Origin: Gammaproteobacteria bacterium
GTDB lineage: Bacteria; Pseudomonadota; Gammaproteobacteria; Steroidobacterales; Steroidobacteraceae
Length of the DNA stretch: 64,000 bases
Direction of reading: 5' to 3'
NCBI GenBank assembly: GCA_028293725.1
Contig: JAQGOE010000204.1
Coordinates: forward strand, 5,965 to 69,964
Part shown: positions 33,868 to 42,324 of the stretch, piece after piece
How the letters are laid out: each line of letters opens with the position of its first letter
Position numbering within the stretch: position 1 is the stretch's first letter
Translations under genes and position numbers: made by a program
Notes under the pieces: model-generated
Database searches by the model: none
The model's input: the letters and a program-made list of their open reading frames with translations, nothing else
Told to the model about the DNA's origin: nothing

Positions 33868-34686
33868 ATGAAGCGCACAGTCGAAGGGCGAGTCCACTAC
33901 ACCGGTCCGATGGCCGAGCGACCCCGCTTCTACGCGAATGATCACTCCCGTGATGTTCTTGCTCTGGAGGAGCGGACGATTCTGATCGACGATGCGCGCG
34001 AGCAGGCTGTCTCGCCCACTCTCGACAGAGAGGGGTTTGCACTCATCAAACACAGCAGCGCCGTCGAGGATTTCCGTAATGCGCAGGAAGTAGCGAAACT
34101 TCATCCCGCCGAAATCGAGCGGCTCGTGGCCGGGCTTTCCGGAGCCGACTGTGCGGTAGTGAGTTCGCCGGGTGTGCTGCGCTTCAGCGAGAGCTCTCCC
34201 GACTCGGGCCGTCTCAACAACTCACGCCCGGCCCGCTTCATCCACATCGACGTCAGCGATCCAACCGCCAGGATATTCGCGGACCGCTCCTGTCCTCAGA
34301 ACGCCGGCGCGCCGCTCCGGCGCTTTGCTCATTACAACGTCTGGCGAGTTCTCTCCCCACCGCCACAAGATGTGCCGCTTGCGGTTTGTGACGCGCGCAG
34401 TGTGTCGCAAGAAGATCTGCTGGAAGCGGATGCGGTATTCGATGTTCCCGGAAAACCGGAATGGTCATTCGAAGGGCTGGTCGTTCGCTACAACCCACGA
34501 CATCGTTGGTCGTACTTCTCGAACATGACGCGCGAGGAGGCACTGGTATTCAAAACGAATGATTCTGATCCGAGACAACCTCACCACGTGCCGCATACGG
34601 CCTTCAATGACCCGACCTGCCCCGGCGGCGTTGCCCCTCGCGCGAGCATCGAGATGCGCGCTATCGCGTACTGGTTTGGTGCATGA
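33868..34686 (+). CDS. CmcJ/NvfI-family oxidoreductase
   Basis: From the ATG at 33868 (GAGGT just upstream) this is a 272-residue protein. Its central part has RPARFIHIDVSDPTA (His and Asp of a likely iron site). The second half has the family-typical sequence FAHYNVWRV and RYNPRHRWSYFSNMTREEALVFKTNDSD, then HHVPHTAFNDPTCPGGVAPRASIEMRAIAYW. This matches CmcJ/AsaB-type proteins, relatives of non-haem-iron, 2-oxoglutarate-dependent oxygenases that modify beta-lactam or fungal natural products. No biosynthetic cluster surrounds it, so the substrate is unknown. It follows csaA closely on the same strand. Confidence 0.82.
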   Translation: MKRTVEGRVHYTGPMAERPRFYANDHSRDVLALEERTILIDDAREQAVSPTLDREGFALIKHSSAVEDFRNAQEVAKLHPAEIERLVAGLSGADCAVVSSPGVLRFSESSPDSGRLNNSRPARFIHIDVSDPTARIFADRSCPQNAGAPLRRFAHYNVWRVLSPPPQDVPLAVCDARSVSQEDLLEADAVFDVPGKPEWSFEGLVVRYNPRHRWSYFSNMTREEALVFKTNDSDPRQPHHVPHTAFNDPTCPGGVAPRASIEMRAIAYWFGA

Positions 34687-34768
34687 GCTCCGAGCCTTAA
34701 GTGGCGGGCACCCTCCTTGCTGGGCTCAGCGAAGCCTGAGAAACCAAGCGCTTTTCGCTCCCCACAAC

Positions 34769-36367
34769 ATGATCGACCGTCGTTCCGTGCTCGCGGTTGC
34801 GAGCGCCTCCATGGCCCTGTCCGCGCTCGGGCTTGTGCCCAAAGCGTTCGCGGCGTCCGGCCTCAAGCTCGGTAAGCCACAACCGTTCTCATTCGACGCA
34901 CTCGGTAAAGAGATGCAGGCGCGCGCAGCGCATCCCTATGCGCGCGAGAACTCCTTACCGCAGCAGGTGCTCGATAACATCGATTACGAAGCGCACGGTA
35001 AAATTAAATTCAATACGGATTACGCGCTGTTCCGCGACGGCCCCGGCATATTTCCGGTGACGTTCTTCCACCTGGGGAAATTCTTCCGCACCCCTGTGCA
35101 CATGTATGTACTCGCGGCTCCCGGTGGCCAACCCGCCGCCAGCGAGATTCTTTACGACCCGGGTTATTTCAGCATGCCCGCGGACAGTCCCGGGAAACAA
35201 TTGCCCAAGGGCGCGGGCTTCGCCGGCTTCCGCTTTCAGGAAAGCCGCAGCGGCGACCAGCAGAAACTCGATTGGCACAAAAACGATTGGGTGGCCTTTC
35301 TCGGTGCTTCCTACTTTCGTGGTATCGGAGAACTCTATCAGTACGGTCTCTCGGCACGCGGCGTCGCGCTGAATGTGTCCTCGGCCGATTACCCCGAGGA
35401 GTTTCCAGATTTCACCCGCTTTTATTTCGAGCCGCCGGCGGACGGCTCACATGACGTAATCCTCTACGCGGCGTTGGAAGGGCCCAGCATTACCGGCGCG
35501 TACCGATTCGTCATGAAACGAGACAAGGCAGTCGTGATGGAAATTGAGGCGCGCCTCTTCCTACGTCAGGACGTCAGTCAACTCGGGATCGCACCCATGA
35601 CGTCGATGTATTGGTTCTCGGAGACGGCCAAGCCAACTGCCACGGACTGGCGGCCCGAAGTTCACGATTCGGACGGACTGGCTCTGTGGACCGGTATCGG
35701 TGAGCACATCTGGCGCCCACTCAACGACACCGAGCATCCCTCGACGTCTGCCTTCGTCGACAAGTCGCCAAAGGGCTTCGGACTGTTACAACGCGACCGT
35801 GTATTCGACCACTATCTCGATGGGGTCCGCTACGAGCGTCGCCCGAGCCTGTGGGTCGAGCCCTTGGATGACTGGGGCGACGGTGCGGTACAACTGGTCG
35901 AGATCCCGACCGACGACGAGTTCCACGACAACGTCGTAGCCATGTGGGTCCCGAAGCAACCGGCCAAGGCCGGCACCAACTTACAACTTCGCTACCGCCT
36001 CCACTGGAGTGCCGACGAGCCCCATCCGAGCTCGCTCGCGCGGTGTGTTGCCACACGCATGGGCCGTGGCGGGGAGCCTGGCAAGCCGCGCCCGAAGGGT
36101 GTGCGCAAGTTTGTTGTCGAATTCCTCGGCGGGCCACTTGCCGGCCTCCCCTTCGGCACCAAACCGCAGCCGATTCTGTGGGCCGCGTCGGGCGCATTCT
36201 CCTACGTGTTCACCGAGGCAGTGCCCGACAGCGTACCGGGCCACTGGCGCGCCTCATTCGACTACACAGCCACCGGCCCCGGCGTGGTGGAGATGCGGCT
36301 GTTTTTGAAGAGTGACGATCAGACTTTGTCGGAGACGTGGTCGTATCAGTACCACGAGCAGGCCTGA
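34769..36367 (+). CDS. opgD: Periplasmic glucan biosynthesis protein D
   Basis: From the ATG at 34769 the product has 532 residues with a twin-arginine signal (MIDRRSVLAVASASMALSALGLVPKAFA), as expected for OpgD rather than Sec-exported OpgG. The body is a beta-sandwich family of osmoregulated periplasmic glucan proteins: FSFDALGKEMQARAAHPY, GPGIFPVTFFHLGKFFRTPV, YFRGIGELYQYGLSARGVALNVSS, and DRVFDHYLDGVRYERRPSLWVEP with Asp residues implicated in the hydrolase relatives. OpgD acts on the beta-glucan backbone of osmoregulated periplasmic glucans. No opgGH is nearby. Confidence 0.95.
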   Translation: MIDRRSVLAVASASMALSALGLVPKAFAASGLKLGKPQPFSFDALGKEMQARAAHPYARENSLPQQVLDNIDYEAHGKIKFNTDYALFRDGPGIFPVTFFHLGKFFRTPVHMYVLAAPGGQPAASEILYDPGYFSMPADSPGKQLPKGAGFAGFRFQESRSGDQQKLDWHKNDWVAFLGASYFRGIGELYQYGLSARGVALNVSSADYPEEFPDFTRFYFEPPADGSHDVILYAALEGPSITGAYRFVMKRDKAVVMEIEARLFLRQDVSQLGIAPMTSMYWFSETAKPTATDWRPEVHDSDGLALWTGIGEHIWRPLNDTEHPSTSAFVDKSPKGFGLLQRDRVFDHYLDGVRYERRPSLWVEPLDDWGDGAVQLVEIPTDDEFHDNVVAMWVPKQPAKAGTNLQLRYRLHWSADEPHPSSLARCVATRMGRGGEPGKPRPKGVRKFVVEFLGGPLAGLPFGTKPQPILWAASGAFSYVFTEAVPDSVPGHWRASFDYTATGPGVVEMRLFLKSDDQTLSETWSYQYHEQA

Positions 36368-36452
36368 AGCCAACAGCCAGAACGACGGCGGTGGCCCCCC
36401 CGCCGGGCCGACGACGACCTGTACGCGGAAAGACCTAAGTCATTGAAATAAC

Positions 36453-36529
36453 TGGCGCGCCCGGAGAGATTCGAACTCCCGACCTTCTGGTTCGTAGCCA
36501 GACGCTCTATCCAACTGAGCTACGGGCGC
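36453..36529 (-). tRNA. tRNA-Arg (anticodon ACG)
   Basis: The 77-nt gene reads on the minus strand GCGCCCG acceptor arm, D arm with GCTCAGTTGGATAGAGC, anticodon stem CTGG-ctACGaa-CCAG, T arm with GTTCGAATC, closing CGGGCGC, discriminator G and an encoded CCA. ACG is deaminated to ICG by TadA and reads CGU, CGC and CGA. Confidence 0.97.
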
Positions 36530-36558
36530 GTGATGCTGGCATGTCTGCCGAGGGGAGA

Positions 36559-36587
36559 ATGATTTCAGTAAGCTACTGAAAAATCAA
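36559..36587 (-). promoter_or_regulatory. Probable promoter of tRNA-Arg, with a palindrome in the spacer
   Basis: TTGATT (36587-36582) and AATCAT (36564-36559) are 17 bases apart on the minus strand, which would start transcription about 23 bases before the tRNA. The spacer is almost entirely a perfect inverted repeat, TTTCAGTA-GCT-TACTGAAA (36563-36581). Confidence 0.45.
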
Positions 36588-36726
36588 GACTTCTAGTCCC
36601 TTTGGAAGACCCCGGACTGGGGCGAGCGGATCGCCTGCCATTCGCGGGGCGCGCATCCTACCACACCCTCGCGGGGCTTTGAGGGGCGTTCTCGCGCGAG
36701 GGCTGGGTAGCGGGAGAACGTCCTTA

Positions 36727-37413
36727 TTACGGCGTGGGAACCGTCAGCAGCTCCTCAAAGAAACCGCCGATTTCCCGCGACCGGTCGACGAAGTGGATCT
36801 CCAGGATCCAATGGCGGGGATTGCCGTTCGCGTCGGGCTCGCGCAGCAGCTGCTTATTGCCGGTGCGGATCGAGAAGCGCGTGGGATCTGCCGGCGTGCG
36901 CTCGTGCGGGAAGTGCCCGATGAGGTGGCCGGCCGTGGGCGCGCCGAACTCCCACCCCGAAGTGATGGCGAGACCCGCGACGAAGTCATACAACTCGCCG
37001 GCGCTGAGTTGTGGAGTGTTCTCATACAACTCCTTACCACGACGAAACGCTACCCCGATGTCGCTCACCAGCCGGTGCTTGTGTGGGTCGGAGCCGAGCG
37101 CGTAAGTGCGGCCGAAGTCGGCTTCCCAGGAATCGAACACGGGACCGAAGTCGAGGAATACAACATCGTCCGCGGCAATGCGACGGTCGGAGCTCTCCTC
37201 GTAGTAGCCCAGCAGCGTGTTCGAGCCCGCGCGCGCAATCCGTTTGTGCCAGTGACGCCGCACGCCGAAACGCTCACGCGCGAGCTCGAAAATCTCACCA
37301 CTCAACTCGCTTTCGAGCTTGCCCGCCTGAATCATGCCGCTATCGACCACAGCGGCAAACAAGGCCTCGGCCTTGTTCTGCGCATCGAGTAGCGCCTGCG
37401 AAACAGCATCCAT
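36727..37413 (-). CDS. M24-family metallopeptidase-fold protein (aminopeptidase P / methionine aminopeptidase like)
   Basis: From the ATG at 37413 (GAGGTG, 7-base spacing) the product has 228 residues, only the catalytic pita-bread domain. The dinuclear metal site is complete: Asp in VVFLDFGPVFDSWEADFGRTY (two Asp), His in GHLIGHFPHE, Glu in WILEIHFVDR and Glu in GGFFEELL. It lacks the N-terminal creatinase domain, so it differs from classic PepP. These proteins are usually annotated as M24 or Xaa-Pro aminopeptidase-like. The substrate is unknown. An extra in-frame ATG at 37434 is less well spaced. It is followed downstream by tRNA-Arg. Confidence 0.85.
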   Translation of the reverse strand: MDAVSQALLDAQNKAEALFAAVVDSGMIQAGKLESELSGEIFELARERFGVRRHWHKRIARAGSNTLLGYYEESSDRRIAADDVVFLDFGPVFDSWEADFGRTYALGSDPHKHRLVSDIGVAFRRGKELYENTPQLSAGELYDFVAGLAITSGWEFGAPTAGHLIGHFPHERTPADPTRFSIRTGNKQLLREPDANGNPRHWILEIHFVDRSREIGGFFEELLTVPTP

Positions 37414-37440
37414 CGAATTCACCTCGAGTATCATGAGACC

Positions 37441-38556
37441 CTACTTCCCCAAACACCTCTCAAACCGCCCATTCACCCGATGCGCATACCAGCTCGTCGT
37501 CAGACGACGGCTGATCTTAGGTCCATGCAACTTGATGCTCGGTACCAGCGCACGCGGCAACGGCCGCTTCGCCACACGCTCCGCCAAAGCAAACACCCGC
37601 TCATACAATTTCGTCCGCTCGAATTCCCGGGTCTTACCCTGTTCGAGAGCGTCATGGATCTCACTCGAGTCGAGATTCAGCCGCACCTCCAGCGCGCGCA
37701 ACGCCTGCTCGGTGTCGCCAGGACCCTTGGCATCGCTTTCGTGTGACAGCAGGGCGCCGTCCGTCGCCAGCGGAATGCCCGAGGCCTTGCTGACGGCATT
37801 CTGGAAAGCTGCGTTACGACTCGCGTACTGCCCCGCATTGAAGTCCGCGAACCGATACAGATATTCGTCGTACGGCGGCTGATAGGCCAACAAGTGAGCG
37901 ATCCCGAAATACACACTGCCACGACGCGTAAACAGCTCGTCGGCAACGCTCGCCTTCACGGGATAAGGATAAGGTCTGACTGCCGCATATTGATCGGCAT
38001 ACGCGACATTGACCTGCATGGGCCCGCGAGTCCGGATCGGGTTCCAATCCGCGAACAGCCGCCGGCCCAACGGCACCGAGCCGATGAAGTCCTCATAGAT
38101 ATCGCTGAGATCCTTTTCGGTCCGCGCCGCATCGATCCGCTCGCTGTAGCTGCGTCCGGTCGATGAGCGCAGTCCCAAAGCGCCGTGGACGATCAGACGT
38201 GGCACGCCAGCCCGATCCGCGCGACTGTCAATTTCCCGCCAGGCAATCGCCCCCATCCCCGGCACCACGGGGTTGACCTGGAAGTTCGACTCCTGCTCGA
38301 TCACCGCGACCACGGCGCAAACATTCTCGCGACTCGGTTCCAACCCCTGTACCGTGAATCCCGAATAGATATCGGTAACCCAGCCCGGCCGGTCCGGCAC
38401 GCCTCGGGGAATGGATTGCTCGATCCAGGCCCGCGCATCCTCGGGACTGGTCGCCGGACCACTGGCCGGTGGTCGCTCGCTGGCGCAACTCGTCAGCAGC
38501 ACGGCGCAAGCGACACTCCAAAACCGCGCGCGCAACAAAAGCACAAGACCCCTCAA
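37441..38556 (-). CDS. DUF1615 lipoprotein
   Basis: This 371-residue protein has a lipoprotein signal (VACAVLLTSC). The family core is evident: AWIEQSIPRGVPDRPGWVTDIYSGFTVQGLEPSRENVCAVVAVIEQESNFQVNPVVPGM, a lysozyme-like/lytic-transglycosylase-type start with ESNF, then RRLFADWNPIRTRGPMQVNVAYADQYA and YRFADFNAGQYASRNAAFQNAVSKASG. The glutamate in IEQESNF corresponds to the position of the catalytic Glu in lytic transglycosylases, so peptidoglycan action is plausible but unproven for this family. It is expected on the outer membrane. It lies 27 bases upstream of the M24 gene on the same strand. Confidence 0.87.
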   Translation of the reverse strand: MRGLVLLLRARFWSVACAVLLTSCASERPPASGPATSPEDARAWIEQSIPRGVPDRPGWVTDIYSGFTVQGLEPSRENVCAVVAVIEQESNFQVNPVVPGMGAIAWREIDSRADRAGVPRLIVHGALGLRSSTGRSYSERIDAARTEKDLSDIYEDFIGSVPLGRRLFADWNPIRTRGPMQVNVAYADQYAAVRPYPYPVKASVADELFTRRGSVYFGIAHLLAYQPPYDEYLYRFADFNAGQYASRNAAFQNAVSKASGIPLATDGALLSHESDAKGPGDTEQALRALEVRLNLDSSEIHDALEQGKTREFERTKLYERVFALAERVAKRPLPRALVPSIKLHGPKISRRLTTSWYAHRVNGRFERCLGK

Positions 38557-38598
38557 GCGGAAGCCCTCACTAGTTCTCGACTGAATACCAGCTCCGTC

Positions 38599-39114
38599 TC
38601 AACGCATCAGCTCCAGCGGCTTCGGCAGCTTCGCGAGCAGTTCCCCGCTGAAGTCCGCATCGATGTGAAAGAACGCCATACGCGCCACCTTGTCGGAGCG
38701 GTTCTCCCAAGCATGGTCGGTACCTCTCTGGATCACGATATCGCTCTTCTTCAAGGTGACTTCGCTGTCATCGAGCACGAGGACCACTTCTCCCTCGATC
38801 ACCACAATATAATCGAGCGTCTTCGTTCGATGCATCACCGTGCGCTTACCCCCGTCCTGTGGCGGGTAGATGTCGATGATCCGCAGCAGATGGCCGGCAG
38901 CGGGCATGATCGTGAATTCCCGCTCGTTAGGCTCCCGAGCCTCAACGGATGTGAGTTGCGGAACGGCCTTTGGAACATTCCACATCTCGAAAAAATCCGC
39001 ACCGACGGCGGTACCCTGCATCGGATGGTGCTGTGGCGGGGGGCCATCGGACAACACGACTGACTTGCCGCTTTGGTCATGACCGGTAACGACTCTGCGG
39101 ATGGGCTCTGACAC
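38599..39114 (-). CDS. Cupin-domain protein
   Basis: From a GTG at 39114 (GAGGAG upstream; a TTG at 39132 is less likely) this has 171 residues. The C-terminal half is a cupin barrel: YIVVIEGEVVLVLDDSEVTLKKSDIVIQRGTDHAWENRSD, with metal-binding His in RTVMHRTKTLDY and in TDHAWEN. The N-terminal part (VVLSDGPPPQHHPMQG, FFEMWNVPKAVPQL) resembles cupins annotated near hydroxylases of aromatic compounds. The substrate cannot be deduced. It is divergent from nothing: the NtrX gene ends 35 bases upstream on the same strand. Confidence 0.8.
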   Translation of the reverse strand: MSEPIRRVVTGHDQSGKSVVLSDGPPPQHHPMQGTAVGADFFEMWNVPKAVPQLTSVEAREPNEREFTIMPAAGHLLRIIDIYPPQDGGKRTVMHRTKTLDYIVVIEGEVVLVLDDSEVTLKKSDIVIQRGTDHAWENRSDKVARMAFFHIDADFSGELLAKLPKPLELMR

Positions 39115-39149
39115 TGCACTCTCCTCACTCAACCGCGCTCATCGTACCG

Positions 39150-40517
39150 TCACACGAAGTAGTCTTTCTTATTGATTTTCAGTACGGCCATACGGCGGTG
39201 GAGATAGGTTCGCCGCACGCCGAGCTCGAGCGCCGACTGGCTCACGTTGCCGTTGTTACGCTTCAGCGCGCCGATGACGAACTCGCGCTCGGCCAGATCG
39301 CGAAATTCCTTGAGCGCCGATACCTTGCCGCGGTCACCCGGATCATCCTGCAGCAGCTCATCCGGCAGATCGCGCACCGACACCTGCTCACCGCTCATGA
39401 TGAGCATGCGCTCGAGTACGTTTTGCAGCTCGCGCACGTTCCCCGGCCAGCGGTAACGCTGCAACTCCCAGATGACATCCTCCTCGAGCGCCTTGGGCTT
39501 GAGGTGGTTCTTTTCGCAGATCCGCCGCGCGAAAAAGCTGACCAGCAGGGGAATATCCTCCGGCCGCTCGCGCAGGGCAGGCACTCTGATCGGCACAACG
39601 TTCAGCCGGTAAAACAGGTCCTCGCGAAACACACCCGCCGCGACCGCCTCTTTCAGGTCCTTGTGCGTGCCCGAAAGCACCCTGACATCGACCTGCACCT
39701 TCTGCTGTGCCCCCACTTTCTGAATCTCGCCGCTCTGGAGCACGCGCAGAATCTTTGCCTGCGCCGGCAGCGACAGGTCGGCGACCTCATCCAGAAAAAT
39801 CGTGCCCCGGTGCGCGATCTCGAACAATCCCTTCTTGTTGGCCACAGCGCCTGTGAAGGCGCCCTTCTCATAACCAAACAGCTCACTTTCCAGCAGCGCA
39901 TCGGGGATCGCCGAGCAGTTGACCTTGACCATCGGGCCATCGCTGCGTTGGCTGTGCGCGTGAATCGCTCCGGCCACGAGTTCCTTGCCCGTACCACTTT
40001 CGCCGACGATCAACACACTCGCCTGCGTTCTCGCGACCTTCACGGCGGCCGCGACGACTTGCTTTACCGCACGCGACTCTCCCACGATGTCCGACGGCCC
40101 CGCGTGTACGTCGGCCAGCCGCAGGCGCTCCTTGATTGCCGACATCTCGAGACAGCGCCGTACCGTAACCACGATCTTCTCGGCACTGAAGGGCTTCTCA
40201 ATGAAATCGAATCCGCCGCTCTTCACCGCCAGAGCCGCCTGCGTCAGCGTCGCGTGCCCGGAAATGAAAATCGCGGGAATCGAGAACCCGTCAGCCCGGG
40301 TCTTGCGAAAAAATGTGATGCCGTCAATCTCGCCCAACTGGATGTCGATGATGAGCACTTCGACAATCCGCTCGTGAAGCGTGCGCAGAGCACTCGAAAC
40401 ATCGGGCGCCGTGATGACCTGAAATCCTTCCTGCTCGAGGGCGAGCTCAATGGACCTGCGGATGTTCTTCTCATCGTCGAGAACGAGAACCGTTGGGCGA
40501 CTCGCGGGCTCGCTCAC
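39150..40517 (-). CDS. ntrX: Sigma-54-dependent response regulator, NtrX type
   Basis: This 455-residue protein has a receiver domain (DD at 14-15, phospho-acceptor D58 in LIIDIQLGE, IEKPF lysine). An AAA+ domain follows with Walker A GESGTGKE and the sigma-54 contact loop GAFTGA, then DEVADLSLPAQAKILRVLQ and RWPGNVRELQNVLERM. A Fis-type HTH ends the protein (LKRNNGNVSQSALELGVRRTYLHRRMAVL). It starts at a GTG that overlaps the kinase stop by four bases (GTGA). NtrX-type regulators govern nitrogen metabolism, envelope or redox genes. The kinase encoded before it is the natural partner. Confidence 0.92.
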   Translation of the reverse strand: MSEPASRPTVLVLDDEKNIRRSIELALEQEGFQVITAPDVSSALRTLHERIVEVLIIDIQLGEIDGITFFRKTRADGFSIPAIFISGHATLTQAALAVKSGGFDFIEKPFSAEKIVVTVRRCLEMSAIKERLRLADVHAGPSDIVGESRAVKQVVAAAVKVARTQASVLIVGESGTGKELVAGAIHAHSQRSDGPMVKVNCSAIPDALLESELFGYEKGAFTGAVANKKGLFEIAHRGTIFLDEVADLSLPAQAKILRVLQSGEIQKVGAQQKVQVDVRVLSGTHKDLKEAVAAGVFREDLFYRLNVVPIRVPALRERPEDIPLLVSFFARRICEKNHLKPKALEEDVIWELQRYRWPGNVRELQNVLERMLIMSGEQVSVRDLPDELLQDDPGDRGKVSALKEFRDLAEREFVIGALKRNNGNVSQSALELGVRRTYLHRRMAVLKINKKDYFV

Positions 40518-41635
40518 GGCGACACCCGTGGCAGTACGATGACGAAGGTCGGCCGGCCGTCAGTCTCCCGATAGGTGATTTCGCCGCCGTGCTCGATTAC
40601 GATCTTCTTCACGATCGCCAGCCCCAGACCCATGTTCTCTTTGTTGCTCTTCCCCGATACGTACGGGTCGAACATCCGCCCGACGAGGTCGCTGGGCACC
40701 AGTTGCCCATCGTTGGCAATCGAGAGTACGAGCGAATCCTCCGTGGCGAGCAGCTGAATGTCGAAGCCCACCCGCCGATCCGGATTCGCCTCGACGCCGT
40801 TGCGCACGATGTTCGTCAGAACTTGCCTGAACAAAGCGACGTCGATCCGCGCCCGCGCCCGCAGTGGCGCCGGTTGTTCGCTGACTCGCAGATCGGCGGT
40901 GTCGAAACTCGCCGCCACCGCCTTGACCATTTTCGCGACCACGCTGGAAACATCCTCCTTCACGAGATGGGCCGAAGGCAGCCGTGCGAACTCACCGAAC
41001 TTGTTGACCGTGTTTTTCAGATAGCCGATTTCCTCGACAATCATGGTCTGCGCCTGGTCCAACAGGTCGCGAAACTCCGGCCCGCTCTTGCTCGCGTAGG
41101 CTTTGGAAAGCGACGTCACCAGCACCTCGATGGGCGTGAGCGGATTCTTGATCTCGTGGGCCAGCATACGGGCCAGATCCTGCCAGGACGCCATCTCCTC
41201 CAGGTAGCGCACCTTCTGCCGGTGCCGGATCAGCTCATCGAACGTCTTTTCATACAAGCGCGCGATCCGGCGGCTCAACAACATCGCGAGCAGCATCGAC
41301 AGCAGCACCGCGGCCACCAGCCCCAGACCGAAGTAGATCCGCAGGGAATCCAGCACTTCGGACTTGAGCGTACCCGGGTCCGAATACACTCGTTGCAGAC
41401 GCTCGACCGCCTCGAACTGCTCCCGGTACTGTTCCTGTTGTTGTGGATCGAGCCGCTTCAAAGTCTTGAGATTGCGCGCGCTGTCCTCCAACGCACGCAT
41501 GACAGAGCCATTGAAGCCGAGATCCAGGCTGGTCGCGACCGCGCGGTCGAGCAGATAAAACGCCGCGCACAGGGGCACGACAGCCATCACGAGAATGGTC
41601 AGGAAGAGCGGCGCCCGGATGCCGCCATTGTCCAT
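40514..41635 (-). CDS. ntrY: Membrane sensor histidine kinase, NtrY type
   Basis: From the ATG at 41635 the product has 373 residues (an ATG at 41650 overlaps the upstream gene). Two membrane helices (APLFLTILVMAVVPLCAAFYLL and YFGLGLVAAVLLSMLLAMLLS) flank a short periplasmic region (about 30-100). HAMP-like and dimerisation regions follow with H in MLAHEIKNPLTPIEVL, the NtrY/NtrB-type H box. HATPase motifs are NIVRNGVEANPD, IANDGQLVP and GLGLAIVKKIVIEHGG. It lacks the PAS domain of many NtrY proteins. It signals to the NtrX-type regulator, whose start overlaps its end. Confidence 0.9.
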   Translation of the reverse strand: MDNGGIRAPLFLTILVMAVVPLCAAFYLLDRAVATSLDLGFNGSVMRALEDSARNLKTLKRLDPQQQEQYREQFEAVERLQRVYSDPGTLKSEVLDSLRIYFGLGLVAAVLLSMLLAMLLSRRIARLYEKTFDELIRHRQKVRYLEEMASWQDLARMLAHEIKNPLTPIEVLVTSLSKAYASKSGPEFRDLLDQAQTMIVEEIGYLKNTVNKFGEFARLPSAHLVKEDVSSVVAKMVKAVAASFDTADLRVSEQPAPLRARARIDVALFRQVLTNIVRNGVEANPDRRVGFDIQLLATEDSLVLSIANDGQLVPSDLVGRMFDPYVSGKSNKENMGLGLAIVKKIVIEHGGEITYRETDGRPTFVIVLPRVSP

Positions 41636-41639
41636 TGAG

Positions 41640-42323
41640 CTAAGGCCCATTCGGCAACTCTGTCAGTTTGAAGGGTTTGGATGAGACGGTCTGTTTCCAG
41701 GCCGCGGCGACAGAAGCACCCGCCGCGTACTGCTCGAATATCTTATTGAAGAGGCGCGAGCTGGTGGAGCGCGGCGCCGGCAAGCCCGAGCCCACACTGG
41801 TGGCATCCGGCGCAGCAGGCCGGTCGTTCTCGGCGACCCATTTGCGGATTTCCTCCAGCCGCGCTTTTTCGATGGGATCGAAGAGAATCTCCGCGGTGAG
41901 CGCGCGGCTCTGACCCGCGGTCGCCGGATCGACAGCAAAGAGGCCGGGCAGGTTGAGGTCGGTCAGCATCGCGACGACCTCAGCCACGCTCTGACAGGTC
42001 CCCGCCGAAACCGGCGCATCGTCGACCGACACTTTCACCTCGAATGTCTCCTCCCACAGGTCGTACTTTACGGTAATGCCGACGAGCTTCTGCGCGACTG
42101 GCTGCGTCGGGTTCAGCAGTGTCACCCGGATCACTACCCTGTTAGTGAGCCCGCTCACGAGATCCTTGCGTAGCGTGGGCGGCAGACTCGCGTCTTTCAA
42201 AACCGCACCCAGCTCGCCTCGGTAGAGCAAGGGTGTCAACTGTGCTCCGAGCACCTTGGTCGACACCAGTAGCGAGAGCACCGCCAGCGACAGGAGCAGC
42301 CTCCGATTGATACGCGGGTCCAT
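41640..42323 (-). CDS. Exported protein preceding ntrY, DUF4390-like by position
   Basis: From the ATG at 42323 this is a 227-residue protein with a signal peptide (RRLLLSLAVLSLLVSTKVLGA). The mature part has LRKDLVSGLTNRVVIRVTLLNPTQPVAQKLVGITVKYDLWEETFEVKV, a beta-rich stretch. In many proteobacteria an exported DUF4390 protein precedes ntrYX, and that position and the (N)RVVIRV...YDLWEE pattern suggest this is a relative. I could not confirm family membership by eye. It lies between the Omp85-like gene and ntrY, one base after the former's stop. Confidence 0.6.
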   Translation of the reverse strand: MDPRINRRLLLSLAVLSLLVSTKVLGAQLTPLLYRGELGAVLKDASLPPTLRKDLVSGLTNRVVIRVTLLNPTQPVAQKLVGITVKYDLWEETFEVKVSVDDAPVSAGTCQSVAEVVAMLTDLNLPGLFAVDPATAGQSRALTAEILFDPIEKARLEEIRKWVAENDRPAAPDATSVGSGLPAPRSTSSRLFNKIFEQYAAGASVAAAWKQTVSSKPFKLTELPNGP

Positions 42324-42324
42324 G

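Noticed and set aside
39198..40574. A 458-codon plus-strand ORF antisense to ntrX
   Set aside because: The minus strand encodes a complete AAA+ response regulator here; the plus frame shows only antisense-type composition.
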